Assembly: GCA_017552435.1 (NCBI GenBank)
Contig: JAFZPZ010000070.1
Span: forward strand, 1-39,957
Length of the DNA stretch: 39,957 bases
Source: Bacteroidaceae bacterium
GTDB lineage: Bacteria > Bacteroidota > Bacteroidia > Bacteroidales > Bacteroidaceae
Reading direction: 5' to 3'
The notes below the pieces were generated by a model. It was given only the letters and a program-made list of their open reading frames with translations. It was not told where the DNA came from and did not search any database. Position 1 is the stretch's first letter; every line of letters begins with the position of its first letter. Positions 33,435-39,957 of this stretch are shown here, in pieces. The position numbers and the translations under genes were made by a program.

Positions 33435-34346
33435 ATGATTATGACTAAAAAATCTCTTATTCTGTTGATGATCATGGTTATGACCGTCGGGATGCGGCAG
33501 GTGTGTCTTGCCAAGAAAAGCCAGTCGCCTATTACCATCGGCTGCATCGTGAGTGGGACAGGCAATGTGGATGCTACGTTCAAGAACCTCCGAGACATGG
33601 GATTTACGTCCTGCCAGATCGGGTTCCCGGCTAACTACACTCAGGAAACTATCGACAAACTGAATGCCGCCCGCGAGAAGTACAACATCAAAATCACTAC
33701 CGTCATCAATATCCCGGGCCGCTGCGTGTGGAACTTCACGGAGGGACCTTCCACCATTGGCCTTGCTCCGATGGAGGGTCGCGAACAGAAACTCGCCGAG
33801 TACCGCAAGTGCGTCGATTTCTGTCAGAAGGCGAAAATCCCTGCTTTGCATAGCCACTTCGGCTTCATCCCCGAAGACCCTGGAACAGAGCAGTACAAGA
33901 CGTTCATCGTGGCTATGAAGGGCCTGGCCCTCTATGCCAAGGAACGTGGCGTGGACATCTACTTCGAGACAGGACAGGAGACGCCGACCACCCTGATTCG
34001 CGCCATCAAGGATATCGGGACCGGCAACTGCTTCATCAACTGCGACACGGCCAACCTGCTGCTCTATGGCAAGGCCAATCCGACTGACGCGATTCGCCAG
34101 TTTGGTCACCTGGTTCGCGACATGCATGCCAAGGACGGCACGTATCCCTCGGCCGACGACCCCTACAACCTTGGCAAGGAGAAACCCATCCCCGAAGGCG
34201 ACGTGGACTTCCCGGCCATCATCAAGCTGCTCAAACAGCAGGGATACACGGGGGCCATCACCATCGAATACGAGATGAGCGACAGGACCAGCGACTATAT
34301 GGTCAAGACGCGCAAGTATCTGCAGAAACTTATCGATAAATACTAA
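33435..34346 (+). CDS. Exported sugar phosphate isomerase/epimerase-like TIM-barrel protein
   Basis: A 303-residue protein with the xylose isomerase-like TIM barrel. An N-terminal signal peptide (hydrophobic run LILLMIMVMTVGM, cleavage probably after VCLA) predicts export to the periplasm. Barrel metal-ligand positions can be placed at VDIYFETGQETPTT, NCFINCDTANLLLYG, DMHAKDGTYP and GAITIEYEMSD, giving E, D, H and E. ATG 33435 and ATG 33441 are both possible starts; the second is a better fit for a signal peptide (MTKKS). It is the first gene of a three-gene cluster with two Gfo/Idh/MocA oxidoreductases (12 and 24 bases apart). Similar gene groups act on keto-sugars or inositols. The substrate is unknown. 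Confidence 0.82.
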   Translation: MIMTKKSLILLMIMVMTVGMRQVCLAKKSQSPITIGCIVSGTGNVDATFKNLRDMGFTSCQIGFPANYTQETIDKLNAAREKYNIKITTVINIPGRCVWNFTEGPSTIGLAPMEGREQKLAEYRKCVDFCQKAKIPALHSHFGFIPEDPGTEQYKTFIVAMKGLALYAKERGVDIYFETGQETPTTLIRAIKDIGTGNCFINCDTANLLLYGKANPTDAIRQFGHLVRDMHAKDGTYPSADDPYNLGKEKPIPEGDVDFPAIIKLLKQQGYTGAITIEYEMSDRTSDYMVKTRKYLQKLIDKY

Positions 34347-34358
34347 AGCTTTAGAACT

Positions 34359-35570
34359 ATGACCGCAAACGACACAATACGTGTGGCGCTCATCGGGTGC
34401 CGCGGCATGGGATGGGCCGACCTCTGCGCCATGATGCAGAACCCGGGCGTCCAGCTGGTGGCTTTGTGCGATGTGGACGGGGAAGTGCTCAATAACCGTA
34501 CCGCTGATGCTGAAAAGAAATGGAGGCGGCGGCCGGACCAATATGCCGACTACCGCCGCGTGCTGGAACGTCAGGACATCGACGCCGTCATCATCGGCAC
34601 GCCCGACCACTGGCATTGCCTCATCATGATCGACGCCTGTTCGGCCGGCAAGGATGTCTATGTGGAGAAGCCTGCAGCCAACAGCATCGGAGAGTGCGAC
34701 GCCATGCTGGCCGCCCAGAAACGCTACGACCGTGTGGTGCAGGTGGGTCAGCAGAAGCATAGTGCCGAGCATTGGCAGAAACTCCATGAGTACATTGCCG
34801 CCGGAACGCTGGGACACATTGGCCGCATCAACATCTGGGCAAACTTCACCTATGTTCACCTGAAGGAAGCAACACCCGATGCAGAACCGCCTGCTACCCT
34901 CGACTACGACATGTGGCTTGGGCCTGCCCCGAAGCGGCCTTACAGCTTGACACGGAACCATAGCTGGCGCTGCTTCTGGGATTACGGAGGCGGACTGATG
35001 ACCGACATGGGGCCGCACCTCTTGGATATGGCGCTCTGGCACATGAATATCAAGGAAACGCCGCTCAGCGTCTCTGCAGTGGGAGGTCACTTCGTCGATA
35101 CCGATAACAAGGCCGAGACCTTCGACACCCTGAGTGTCCTCTACGACCTGCCGCAGCTCAGCATTCAGTGGAACAATACCGCCTTCTCCTCCGGTCCTTA
35201 CGGCAGCGTCAACGGCCTGGAGTTCATCGGAGAGAAAGGTACCGTCGTCACCAACTACGATTGGTGGGAAGTGCTGCCGAACGCAGGACGCACCGAGCCG
35301 ATGAAGGTCATGGCCACCCCAGGCGAACATGTGGTGCATACAGGCAACTTTCTGGATTGCGTCCGCTCGCGCCGCATCGACCAACTGGCTTGTCCCATCA
35401 CGCACGGCGTGCTTTGCGCCAAGTACGCTCACCTGGGCAACATTGCCGCGCGGACAGGGAAAGTGCTGCATTACGACGACCAGCGCCACACCTTCCACGA
35501 CAAGGCCGCCGACCAGCTCATCACCCGACCCTATCGCAAACCCTGGAAGATGTATAAAGTTGAGAGTTGA
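34359..35570 (+). CDS. Gfo/Idh/MocA family oxidoreductase, no export signal
   Basis: NAD(P)-dependent sugar or cyclitol dehydrogenase of 403 residues. The Rossmann loop is VALIGCRGMGWADL (about 9-22), followed by LVALCDVD. The dehydrogenase motif is VYVEKPAAN, with the catalytic-region lysine of the EKP motif. GGGLMTDMGPHLLDMALWHM carries the active-site aspartate and histidine. It begins MTANDTIRVALIG, so it has no signal peptide and should be cytoplasmic. Its neighbour downstream is a close paralogue with a Tat signal. Parts of the two genes are nearly identical at the DNA level (around 34550-34640 and 35880-35965). It lies 12 bases after the isomerase-like gene, in one transcript. Confidence 0.88.
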   Translation: MTANDTIRVALIGCRGMGWADLCAMMQNPGVQLVALCDVDGEVLNNRTADAEKKWRRRPDQYADYRRVLERQDIDAVIIGTPDHWHCLIMIDACSAGKDVYVEKPAANSIGECDAMLAAQKRYDRVVQVGQQKHSAEHWQKLHEYIAAGTLGHIGRINIWANFTYVHLKEATPDAEPPATLDYDMWLGPAPKRPYSLTRNHSWRCFWDYGGGLMTDMGPHLLDMALWHMNIKETPLSVSAVGGHFVDTDNKAETFDTLSVLYDLPQLSIQWNNTAFSSGPYGSVNGLEFIGEKGTVVTNYDWWEVLPNAGRTEPMKVMATPGEHVVHTGNFLDCVRSRRIDQLACPITHGVLCAKYAHLGNIAARTGKVLHYDDQRHTFHDKAADQLITRPYRKPWKMYKVES

Positions 35571-35594
35571 AAGATTATAGTTACCCGAATTACC

Positions 35595-36896
35595 ATGAAA
35601 CGTAGAGAATTCCTTCGCCAGTCAGCAACCGCTTTAGCTGCTGGCATCATATTGCCTCAGGTCTTGCAATCAAGAGCCCTTCGTGCTACAGCGGCACCAA
35701 GCGACCAGCTTCGCGTCGCTCTGATCGGCTGCAAGAGCATGGGATGGGCTGACCTTTCCGACATTATGAGGCACCCCGACGTACAATGTGTGGCACTCTG
35801 CGACGTGGACCAAGGCATACTGACGAACCGTACTGCAGAGGCTGAAAGGCTCTGGGGCCGTCGTCCCGATACTTATACCGACTACCGCCGCGTGCTGGAA
35901 CGGCAGGACATCGATGCCGTCATCATCGGCACACCCGATCACTGGCATTGCCTCATCATGACCGACGCCTGCTCGGCAGGTAAGGACGTCTATGTGGAGA
36001 AGCCTGTCGCTAACTCCATAGCCGAGTGCGACGCAATGGTGGCTGCCCAGAAACGCTACGGGCGTGTGGTACAGGTAGGACAGCAGCAACGCAGCTCCCA
36101 GCTCTGGCACGAGATGAAAAGCTACATCGACAGCGGACAGCTGGGAAAAATAGCCCGTGTCAACGTCTGGGCAAACTTCGCCTATGCTGCCATCCTCAAC
36201 CACGCACAGGACGGTCCCGTTCCGCAAGGTCTCGACTACGATATGTGGCTCGGCCCTGCTCCCCAGCGCACGTTCAATTCAACACGCGTGCACGGCCTTT
36301 GGCGCATGTTCTGGAACTACGGCGGCGGACTCCTGACCGACTGGGGCGTCCACCTGATGGACATGGCTCTTTGGGGTATGAACGTCACCGGCATGCCTCG
36401 CCGTGTGGTAGCCTCCGGAGCCAATCACACTTATCCCAATAACTTCGCCGAGACATTCGACAACCTAAGTGTCTTCTATGAGTTCCCCGAATTCCTGATA
36501 CAATGGAGCAACGTCACCATCGAGTCGGGACCTTTCGGCATGAACTACGGCCTCGAGTTCAAGGGAACCAACGGCACACTACTGGTGAACCGCGAGAAGA
36601 TGGAACTCATTCCCCTCGGCAATAAGCTCGAAGCTCAATCGTGGAAGCCCTCCAACAATGATCACTACGACCACACGACCAACTTCATCGACTGTGTGCG
36701 CTCGCGTAGCTTCGATACCGCCTGCACCATCCAGAACGGCGTCTTCTGTGCCAAGTACGCTCATCTGGGCAACATAGCGGCCCGCACAGGCGAGTCCCTC
36801 ATATACGACGACCAGCGCCACACCTTCCACAACAAGGCCGCCGACCGGTTCATTACTCCGGAATACCGCAAGCCTTGGAAGATGTTTAAGGGGTAA
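35595..36896 (+). CDS. Gfo/Idh/MocA family oxidoreductase with Tat signal
   Basis: A 433-residue paralogue of the preceding gene, with a twin-arginine leader (MKRREFLRQSATALAAGIIL). It is therefore probably exported folded with its nicotinamide cofactor bound. Rossmann loop VALIGCKSMGWADL, EKP motif VYVEKPVAN, active-site block GGGLLTDWGVHLMDMALWGM, and the same C-terminal DDQRHTFHNKAADRF ending. Exported Gfo/Idh/MocA enzymes of this layout are frequent in Bacteroidetes polysaccharide-use clusters. It starts 24 bases after its paralogue. It is the last gene of the cluster and no terminator is seen before the queD promoter, which overlaps its end. Confidence 0.88.
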   Translation: MKRREFLRQSATALAAGIILPQVLQSRALRATAAPSDQLRVALIGCKSMGWADLSDIMRHPDVQCVALCDVDQGILTNRTAEAERLWGRRPDTYTDYRRVLERQDIDAVIIGTPDHWHCLIMTDACSAGKDVYVEKPVANSIAECDAMVAAQKRYGRVVQVGQQQRSSQLWHEMKSYIDSGQLGKIARVNVWANFAYAAILNHAQDGPVPQGLDYDMWLGPAPQRTFNSTRVHGLWRMFWNYGGGLLTDWGVHLMDMALWGMNVTGMPRRVVASGANHTYPNNFAETFDNLSVFYEFPEFLIQWSNVTIESGPFGMNYGLEFKGTNGTLLVNREKMELIPLGNKLEAQSWKPSNNDHYDHTTNFIDCVRSRSFDTACTIQNGVFCAKYAHLGNIAARTGESLIYDDQRHTFHNKAADRFITPEYRKPWKMFKG

Positions 36897-36898
36897 AT

Positions 36899-36929
36899 TT
36901 TGTATTCCGCTCACTTATTCGTACCTTTG
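36899..36929 (+). promoter_or_regulatory. Promoter of queD-queE
   Basis: TTTG at 36899-36902, 19 bases, then TACCTTTG at 36922-36929; the queD start follows 17 bases later. There is too little leader for a preQ1 riboswitch. Confidence 0.7.
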
Positions 36930-36946
36930 CAGAAATTTTCATATTT

Positions 36947-37282
36947 ATGTATTACATTAGCAAACGATTAGTTATATCTGCCAGTCATCGGTTGGAACTG
37001 TCCTATCCGAGCAAATGCAGCCAGCTTCATGGTCACAACTGGACCATCACGGTCTATTGTAAGGCCCGTGAACTCAACAAGGACGGGATGGTCGTCGATT
37101 TCAAGATTATCAAGCAGCGCATAGAGTCGCAGCTCGATCATGCAAACCTGAACGAGGTACTGCCCTGTAATCCTACTGCCGAGAACATCGCCAAGTGGAT
37201 ATGCGACCAGATTCCTGAATGCTACCGCGTCGATGTGCAGGAAAGCGAAGGGAATTTGGCAACTTATGTAAGTGAAGAGTGA
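36947..37282 (+). CDS. queD: 6-carboxytetrahydropterin synthase
   Basis: Converts dihydroneopterin triphosphate to 6-carboxytetrahydropterin in the queuosine/preQ0 pathway. The 111 residues show the zinc histidines in SASHRL (about 12-15) and LHGHNW. The catalytic cysteine is in YPSKCSQLHGHN, and the pterin-anchoring glutamate is in VQESEGN near the end. Length and motif order match the family. Start at ATG 36947 (MYYISKRLVI). The last codons (VSEE) and the stop are encoded by the simple repeat at 37271-37316. queE follows 31 bases later in the same operon; queC and queF are not in the window. Confidence 0.93.
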   Translation: MYYISKRLVISASHRLELSYPSKCSQLHGHNWTITVYCKARELNKDGMVVDFKIIKQRIESQLDHANLNEVLPCNPTAENIAKWICDQIPECYRVDVQESEGNLATYVSEE

Positions 37283-37316
37283 CGAGTGAAGAGTGAAGAA
37301 TGAAGAGTGAAGAATG
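37271..37316 (+). repeat. GTGAAGA-type simple repeat between queD and queE
   Basis: Degenerate tandem 7- and 14-base units of GTGAAGA/ATGAAGA. The queD stop and the queE start both lie in it. Related sequence occurs at 23752-23777, 25059-25084 and 26971-26995. Confidence 0.8.
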
Positions 37317-37913
37317 AGAGTTAACGAGACTTTTCTGTCGCTGCAGGGTGAGGGGTTCTTTACAGGAACGCCGGCTTTCTTCCTGCGGTTCTCGGGATGC
37401 AACCTGCAGTGTCCTTTCTGCGACACACAGCATCAGTCTTTTACTGAGATGACGGAGGAGGAGATTGTTCGGGAGGCATGCCGCCACAAGCCGCGCCATA
37501 TCGTCATCACAGGCGGCGAACCGGCCTTGCAGCTCACACAGTCGCTCGTTGACAAATTGCACGAAGCGGGTTTCTTCATTCAGGTGGAGACGAATGGCAC
37601 CTTGTCGCTGCCGGAGGGAATAGATTGGGTGACGGTTTCACCCAAAACGGACCCCCCAACCCCCTTTAGGGGGAGGTCTATAGACGAGTTGAAGATTCTC
37701 TATATGGGAAAAGACACTGACCCTGACACCATACTTAAATCACTCCCCCTCGGGAGAGAAGGAGGGGGGCTTCCTCGGCTTTACTTGCAACCGCTTGACA
37801 CAGGCGACACAGAACGCAATCGCATCATCCTTCGTGAGACGATTGATTATATCATGCAGCATCCCAAATGGTCACTCTCGCTGCAGACACACAAATTGTT
37901 AGGGATTAAGTGA
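37314..37913 (+). CDS. queE: 7-carboxy-7-deazaguanine synthase
   Basis: Radical SAM enzyme that makes 7-carboxy-7-deazaguanine from the QueD product on the way to preQ0. The 199 residues have the [4Fe-4S] cluster motif CNLQCPFC (CX3CX2C) preceded by SLQGEGFFTGTPAFFLRF. They also have ITGGEPALQ and VETNGTLSLP for S-adenosylmethionine binding, and VTVSPKTD. The region after that is unusual: two short insertions (about TDPPTPFRGR and LPLGREGGGLPR) coincide with GC-rich palindromic repeats at 37649-37678 and 37743-37770. They interrupt an otherwise conserved DELKILYMG block without breaking the frame. Start at ATG 37314. The stop overlaps the convergent purF-like gene by eight bases. Confidence 0.92.
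   Translation: MRVNETFLSLQGEGFFTGTPAFFLRFSGCNLQCPFCDTQHQSFTEMTEEEIVREACRHKPRHIVITGGEPALQLTQSLVDKLHEAGFFIQVETNGTLSLPEGIDWVTVSPKTDPPTPFRGRSIDELKILYMGKDTDPDTILKSLPLGREGGGLPRLYLQPLDTGDTERNRIILRETIDYIMQHPKWSLSLQTHKLLGIK
37649..37678. repeat. GC-rich palindromic mini-repeat inside queE (1)
   Basis: Core CCCCCTTTAGGGGG, matching the unit in the NahK-like gene (16098-16125) at 25 of 29 bases, in the same orientation on the plus strand. Confidence 0.75.
37743..37770. repeat. GC-rich palindromic mini-repeat inside queE (2)
   Basis: CTCCCCCTCGGGAGAGAAGG followed by AGGGGGGC: a different but related G/C-run palindrome, about 65 bases after the first and also in frame. Confidence 0.65.
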
Positions 37914-39348
37914 AGAGTGAATCCTTGTTTTCCTCTTCGAGTGTATAGAACGAACTGCCGTCGAAACAGTGCGTGCAGATGCGTTCCTTGGGCAAACCGA
38001 TGGCCTTGACCAACGTTTCGAGTTTAGAGAAACGCAGCGAATCGAGGTCGAGGCGACGGGCTATCTCAGCCACCAACCGTTTGTACTCGGGACTGTCGGT
38101 ACGGGTATAGGCTTCCAGATTCTTGCCGTCTTCGCCCTCGAAGTCCTTGATGATACGACGAGTGATGAGCTCCAGGTCGCTTTTGCTGGCACTATAGTTG
38201 ACGAAGGGGCAGCTATAGACCAAGGGAGGACAACCGATTCGCATGTGAACCTCCTTGGCTCCCAAGTCGTGAAGCACTTTGGCATTGTCGCGCAACTGTG
38301 TGCCTCGCACGATGCTGTCGTCACAGAAAAGCAGGCGTTTGTTCTTAAGGAAGTCCCTGTTGGCAATGAGCTTCATCTTGGCTACCAGATTTCTTGTCTC
38401 CTGATTGCTCGGGGTGAAGGAACGGGGCCAAGTGGGAGTGTATTTGCTGATGGCGCGCATGTAGGGGCATCCATGTCCCTGTGCGTAGCCTACAGCCATT
38501 CCGACTCCGCTATCGGGGATACCACAGGCGCAATCCACCTCTGTATCGTCTTCCTGTCCCATCACGCGGCCGCACTCGTTGCGCACCATTTCGGTGTTGC
38601 GTCCCTCGTAGTTGCTGGTTGGGAAGCCGTAATAGACCCACAGGAAAGCGCATATCTGCATGCGTGGATTGGCAGGCCGCAGCACTTCCATCTTGTCGGC
38701 ACGGATGCGGACGATTTCACCGGGGCCTATGTAGTGCATTATCTCGAAACCGAGATTGGGGAAGGCTGAAGTCTCGCTTGTTACCGCCATTGCCCCATCC
38801 TTGCTCCCGACCACGATAGGCGTGCGTCCCCACGAGTCGCGTGCGGCAATGATGCCGTCCTCGGTGAGCAGCAACATGGAGCAGGAGCCCTTGATTTGCT
38901 TGAAAACAAATTCAATGCCATCCACGAAGTTCCTGCCTTTTATAATAAGAAGGGCGATGAGCTCGGTAGGGTTGATTTTACCGCTGCTGAATTCGCTCAA
39001 GTGTCCGCCTTCTTCGAGCAGCTTTTGCGCCAAAACTTCCTGATTGTTGATTTTCGCAACTGTGACGAGTGCGAAGCGTCCCAAATGGCTGTTCATAAGC
39101 ATGGGCTGTGCGTCGGTGTCGCTGATGACGCCGATGCCCGCCTTTCCCTGAAACTTGTCCAGTTCCGGCTCGAATCGTGTGCGGAAGTAGGAGCTTTCCA
39201 GGTTATGTATGCTGCGAAGGAATTCTCCTCCGTCGCTTAGAGTGGCCATACCGCCACGTTTTGTGCCAAGATGTGATTGATAGTCTGTACCGTAAAAAAG
39301 ATCAGCAGCGCATTGCTGCTTCTGTATTGTTCCGAAGAATCCACCCAT
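37906..39348 (-). CDS. PurF-like amidophosphoribosyltransferase lacking the glutaminase cysteine
   Basis: A 480-residue protein with PurF architecture: N-terminal Ntn-type glutamine amidotransferase domain, then a type I phosphoribosyltransferase domain with the PRPP loop LLFCDDSIVRGTQL (about 337-350). PurF makes 5-phosphoribosylamine at the first step of purine synthesis. Here the N-terminus is MGGFFGTI where catalytic members have Cys next to the initiator Met (CGIFG type). The nucleophile is therefore missing although the rest of the domain (HLGTKRGGMA, FALVTVAKINN) is kept. It may use free ammonia, take a partner's glutaminase, or have another role. It has a long leader sharing blocks with topA and overlaps queE by eight bases. 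A shorter symbol would overstate what is known. Confidence 0.85.
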   Translation of the reverse strand: MGGFFGTIQKQQCAADLFYGTDYQSHLGTKRGGMATLSDGGEFLRSIHNLESSYFRTRFEPELDKFQGKAGIGVISDTDAQPMLMNSHLGRFALVTVAKINNQEVLAQKLLEEGGHLSEFSSGKINPTELIALLIIKGRNFVDGIEFVFKQIKGSCSMLLLTEDGIIAARDSWGRTPIVVGSKDGAMAVTSETSAFPNLGFEIMHYIGPGEIVRIRADKMEVLRPANPRMQICAFLWVYYGFPTSNYEGRNTEMVRNECGRVMGQEDDTEVDCACGIPDSGVGMAVGYAQGHGCPYMRAISKYTPTWPRSFTPSNQETRNLVAKMKLIANRDFLKNKRLLFCDDSIVRGTQLRDNAKVLHDLGAKEVHMRIGCPPLVYSCPFVNYSASKSDLELITRRIIKDFEGEDGKNLEAYTRTDSPEYKRLVAEIARRLDLDSLRFSKLETLVKAIGLPKERICTHCFDGSSFYTLEEENKDSLFT

Positions 39349-39609
39349 TGTCTTCTGTTTTGTCGTTTAGTTGTTTAGTGGTTCTTTGATGCTTTAGCAC
39401 CTTCCGCCTGCGCCTGAGACGTCCGGCTTTGCCGCCTGAGCACTTGCGAAGACCAACTGGAGCGCAAGAAGGCGCGATTATAGTCGCGGAGTAGTCGTTT
39501 AGGAAAGTTTCCGATGGATGTTTGTGCTTAAACCCAAACGGCCAGACGACTAATCTCCCGGACCACTAATTTTTGTGCAAAAGTACTGCGTTTCGTGCTT
39601 TTCTGCAAG
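39349..39609 (-). promoter_or_regulatory. Promoter and long leader of the PurF-like gene
   Basis: On the minus strand, a weak -33 (CTTG at 39609-39606), 20 bases, then TACTTTTG at 39585-39578. The leader is about 225 bases. It has the blocks shared with topA (39371-39400 and 39483-39496), separated by an extra 70 bases that include the hairpin CTTGCG/CGCAAG (39444-39469). Confidence 0.55.
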
Positions 39610-39869
39610 ACTTTTTGCCAAAAAAAATGTGATATTGCAAAAAAAAATCGTACGTGGCGTATGAGGACGGTTTTGATGACTTCGCCGGCAGCATCCCAGC
39701 AAGCCTGCATCACGCCCTGGCTCACGCCGCTGCGGAGGGCAGCTTCCTTGATTACCTTCTGTTGGGCAAGGGGGATGTACAGCTCAGGCTGCATCACGTA
39801 GAGGTACTTGCCCGCGTCGTTCTTGTTGAACCTCACCAGTCTCTCGACTGCTTTCACTTTAAGTGCCAT
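39528..39869 (-). pseudogene. Truncated HU-family DNA-binding protein gene
   Basis: The frame starts MALKVKAVERLVRFNKNDAG and runs through PELYIPLAQQKVIKEAALRS and GVMQACWDAAGEVIKT. This is the N-terminal part of the Bacteroidetes HU-like DNA-binding proteins, usually about 130-190 residues. After about residue 67 (base 39669) the family similarity stops: the expected strand with the basic DNA-binding arm is absent, and the frame continues through poly-A-rich intergenic sequence and the purF-like promoter to 39528. It appears to have lost its 3' part by deletion or rearrangement. The remaining 5' fragment could still give a short unstable protein. Confidence 0.7.
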
Positions 39870-39957
39870 AATTGAATTTAAAATTTTAAGGATGTAAAAC
39901 TTTTTCCTATTCCTTAAAACCTCTTCCTCAGTCCGTGTTTTTGCGCCCTAACTAGGA

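Noticed and set aside
33261-35498. 745-codon minus-strand open frame
   Set aside because: Antisense to the isomerase and first oxidoreductase genes and running across a promoter region; not protein-like.
36897-36946. preQ1 riboswitch upstream of queD
   Set aside because: Only 17 bases separate the -7 box from the start codon, too few for an aptamer, and no fitting stem is present.

Overview
The window looks like chromosome from a Bacteroidales bacterium, most probably Prevotella or a close relative. Three things point there. Many genes are preceded by a -7 box of the Bacteroidetes form TAnnTTTG, often with little Shine-Dalgarno signal. The primary sigma factor is the short 287-residue form. 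The gene set is typical of the group: a topA-aroK-speA run, LemA with an M48 protease, a DUF4954 protein, a fasciclin lipoprotein and a Cys-less PurF-like protein. Species cannot be fixed from the sequence alone.

Left part, 1-16437, is ordinary core genome. A minus-strand operon carries topA, aroK and speA (speA runs off the window). It is followed by tRNA-Gln(TTG), tyrS and a lemA/M48-protease pair. Divergent rpoD comes next, then gltX, a 7TM-HD phosphodiesterase (PgpH-like), tRNA-Leu(TAG) directly followed by a fasciclin lipoprotein, and a NahK-like sugar kinase.

Middle part, 16552-27625, is an accessory island bounded by a perfect 57-bp inverted repeat. All its recognisable genes lie on the minus strand: an AAA ATPase with a DUF234-type nuclease tail, a RhuM-family protein set between two 217-bp direct repeats, a type III restriction-modification pair (mod, res), a small XRE regulator with a frameshifted 5' end, and a three-gene unit (HTH-DUF3791, DUF3990 ADP-ribosyltransferase-like, small protein) that looks like a toxin-antitoxin system. 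A gene-poor kilobase at its right end holds iteron-like palindromes and further repeats. A structured leader with mutually exclusive stems sits upstream of mod. I read this as a defence island that arrived or is maintained by recombination at the repeats.

Right part, 27679-39957, returns to chromosomal genes. It holds a large MG2-type surface protein whose signal peptide is frameshifted, a SpoU rRNA methyltransferase and a DUF4954 protein. A three-gene plus-strand cluster follows (exported sugar isomerase/epimerase and two paralogous Gfo/Idh/MocA oxidoreductases), then queD-queE for preQ0 synthesis, a PurF-like protein lacking the glutaminase cysteine, and a truncated HU-like gene at the edge.

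Across the window there are several families of dispersed short repeats. Some lie inside genes in frame, and one is shared by the long leaders of topA and the purF-like gene.
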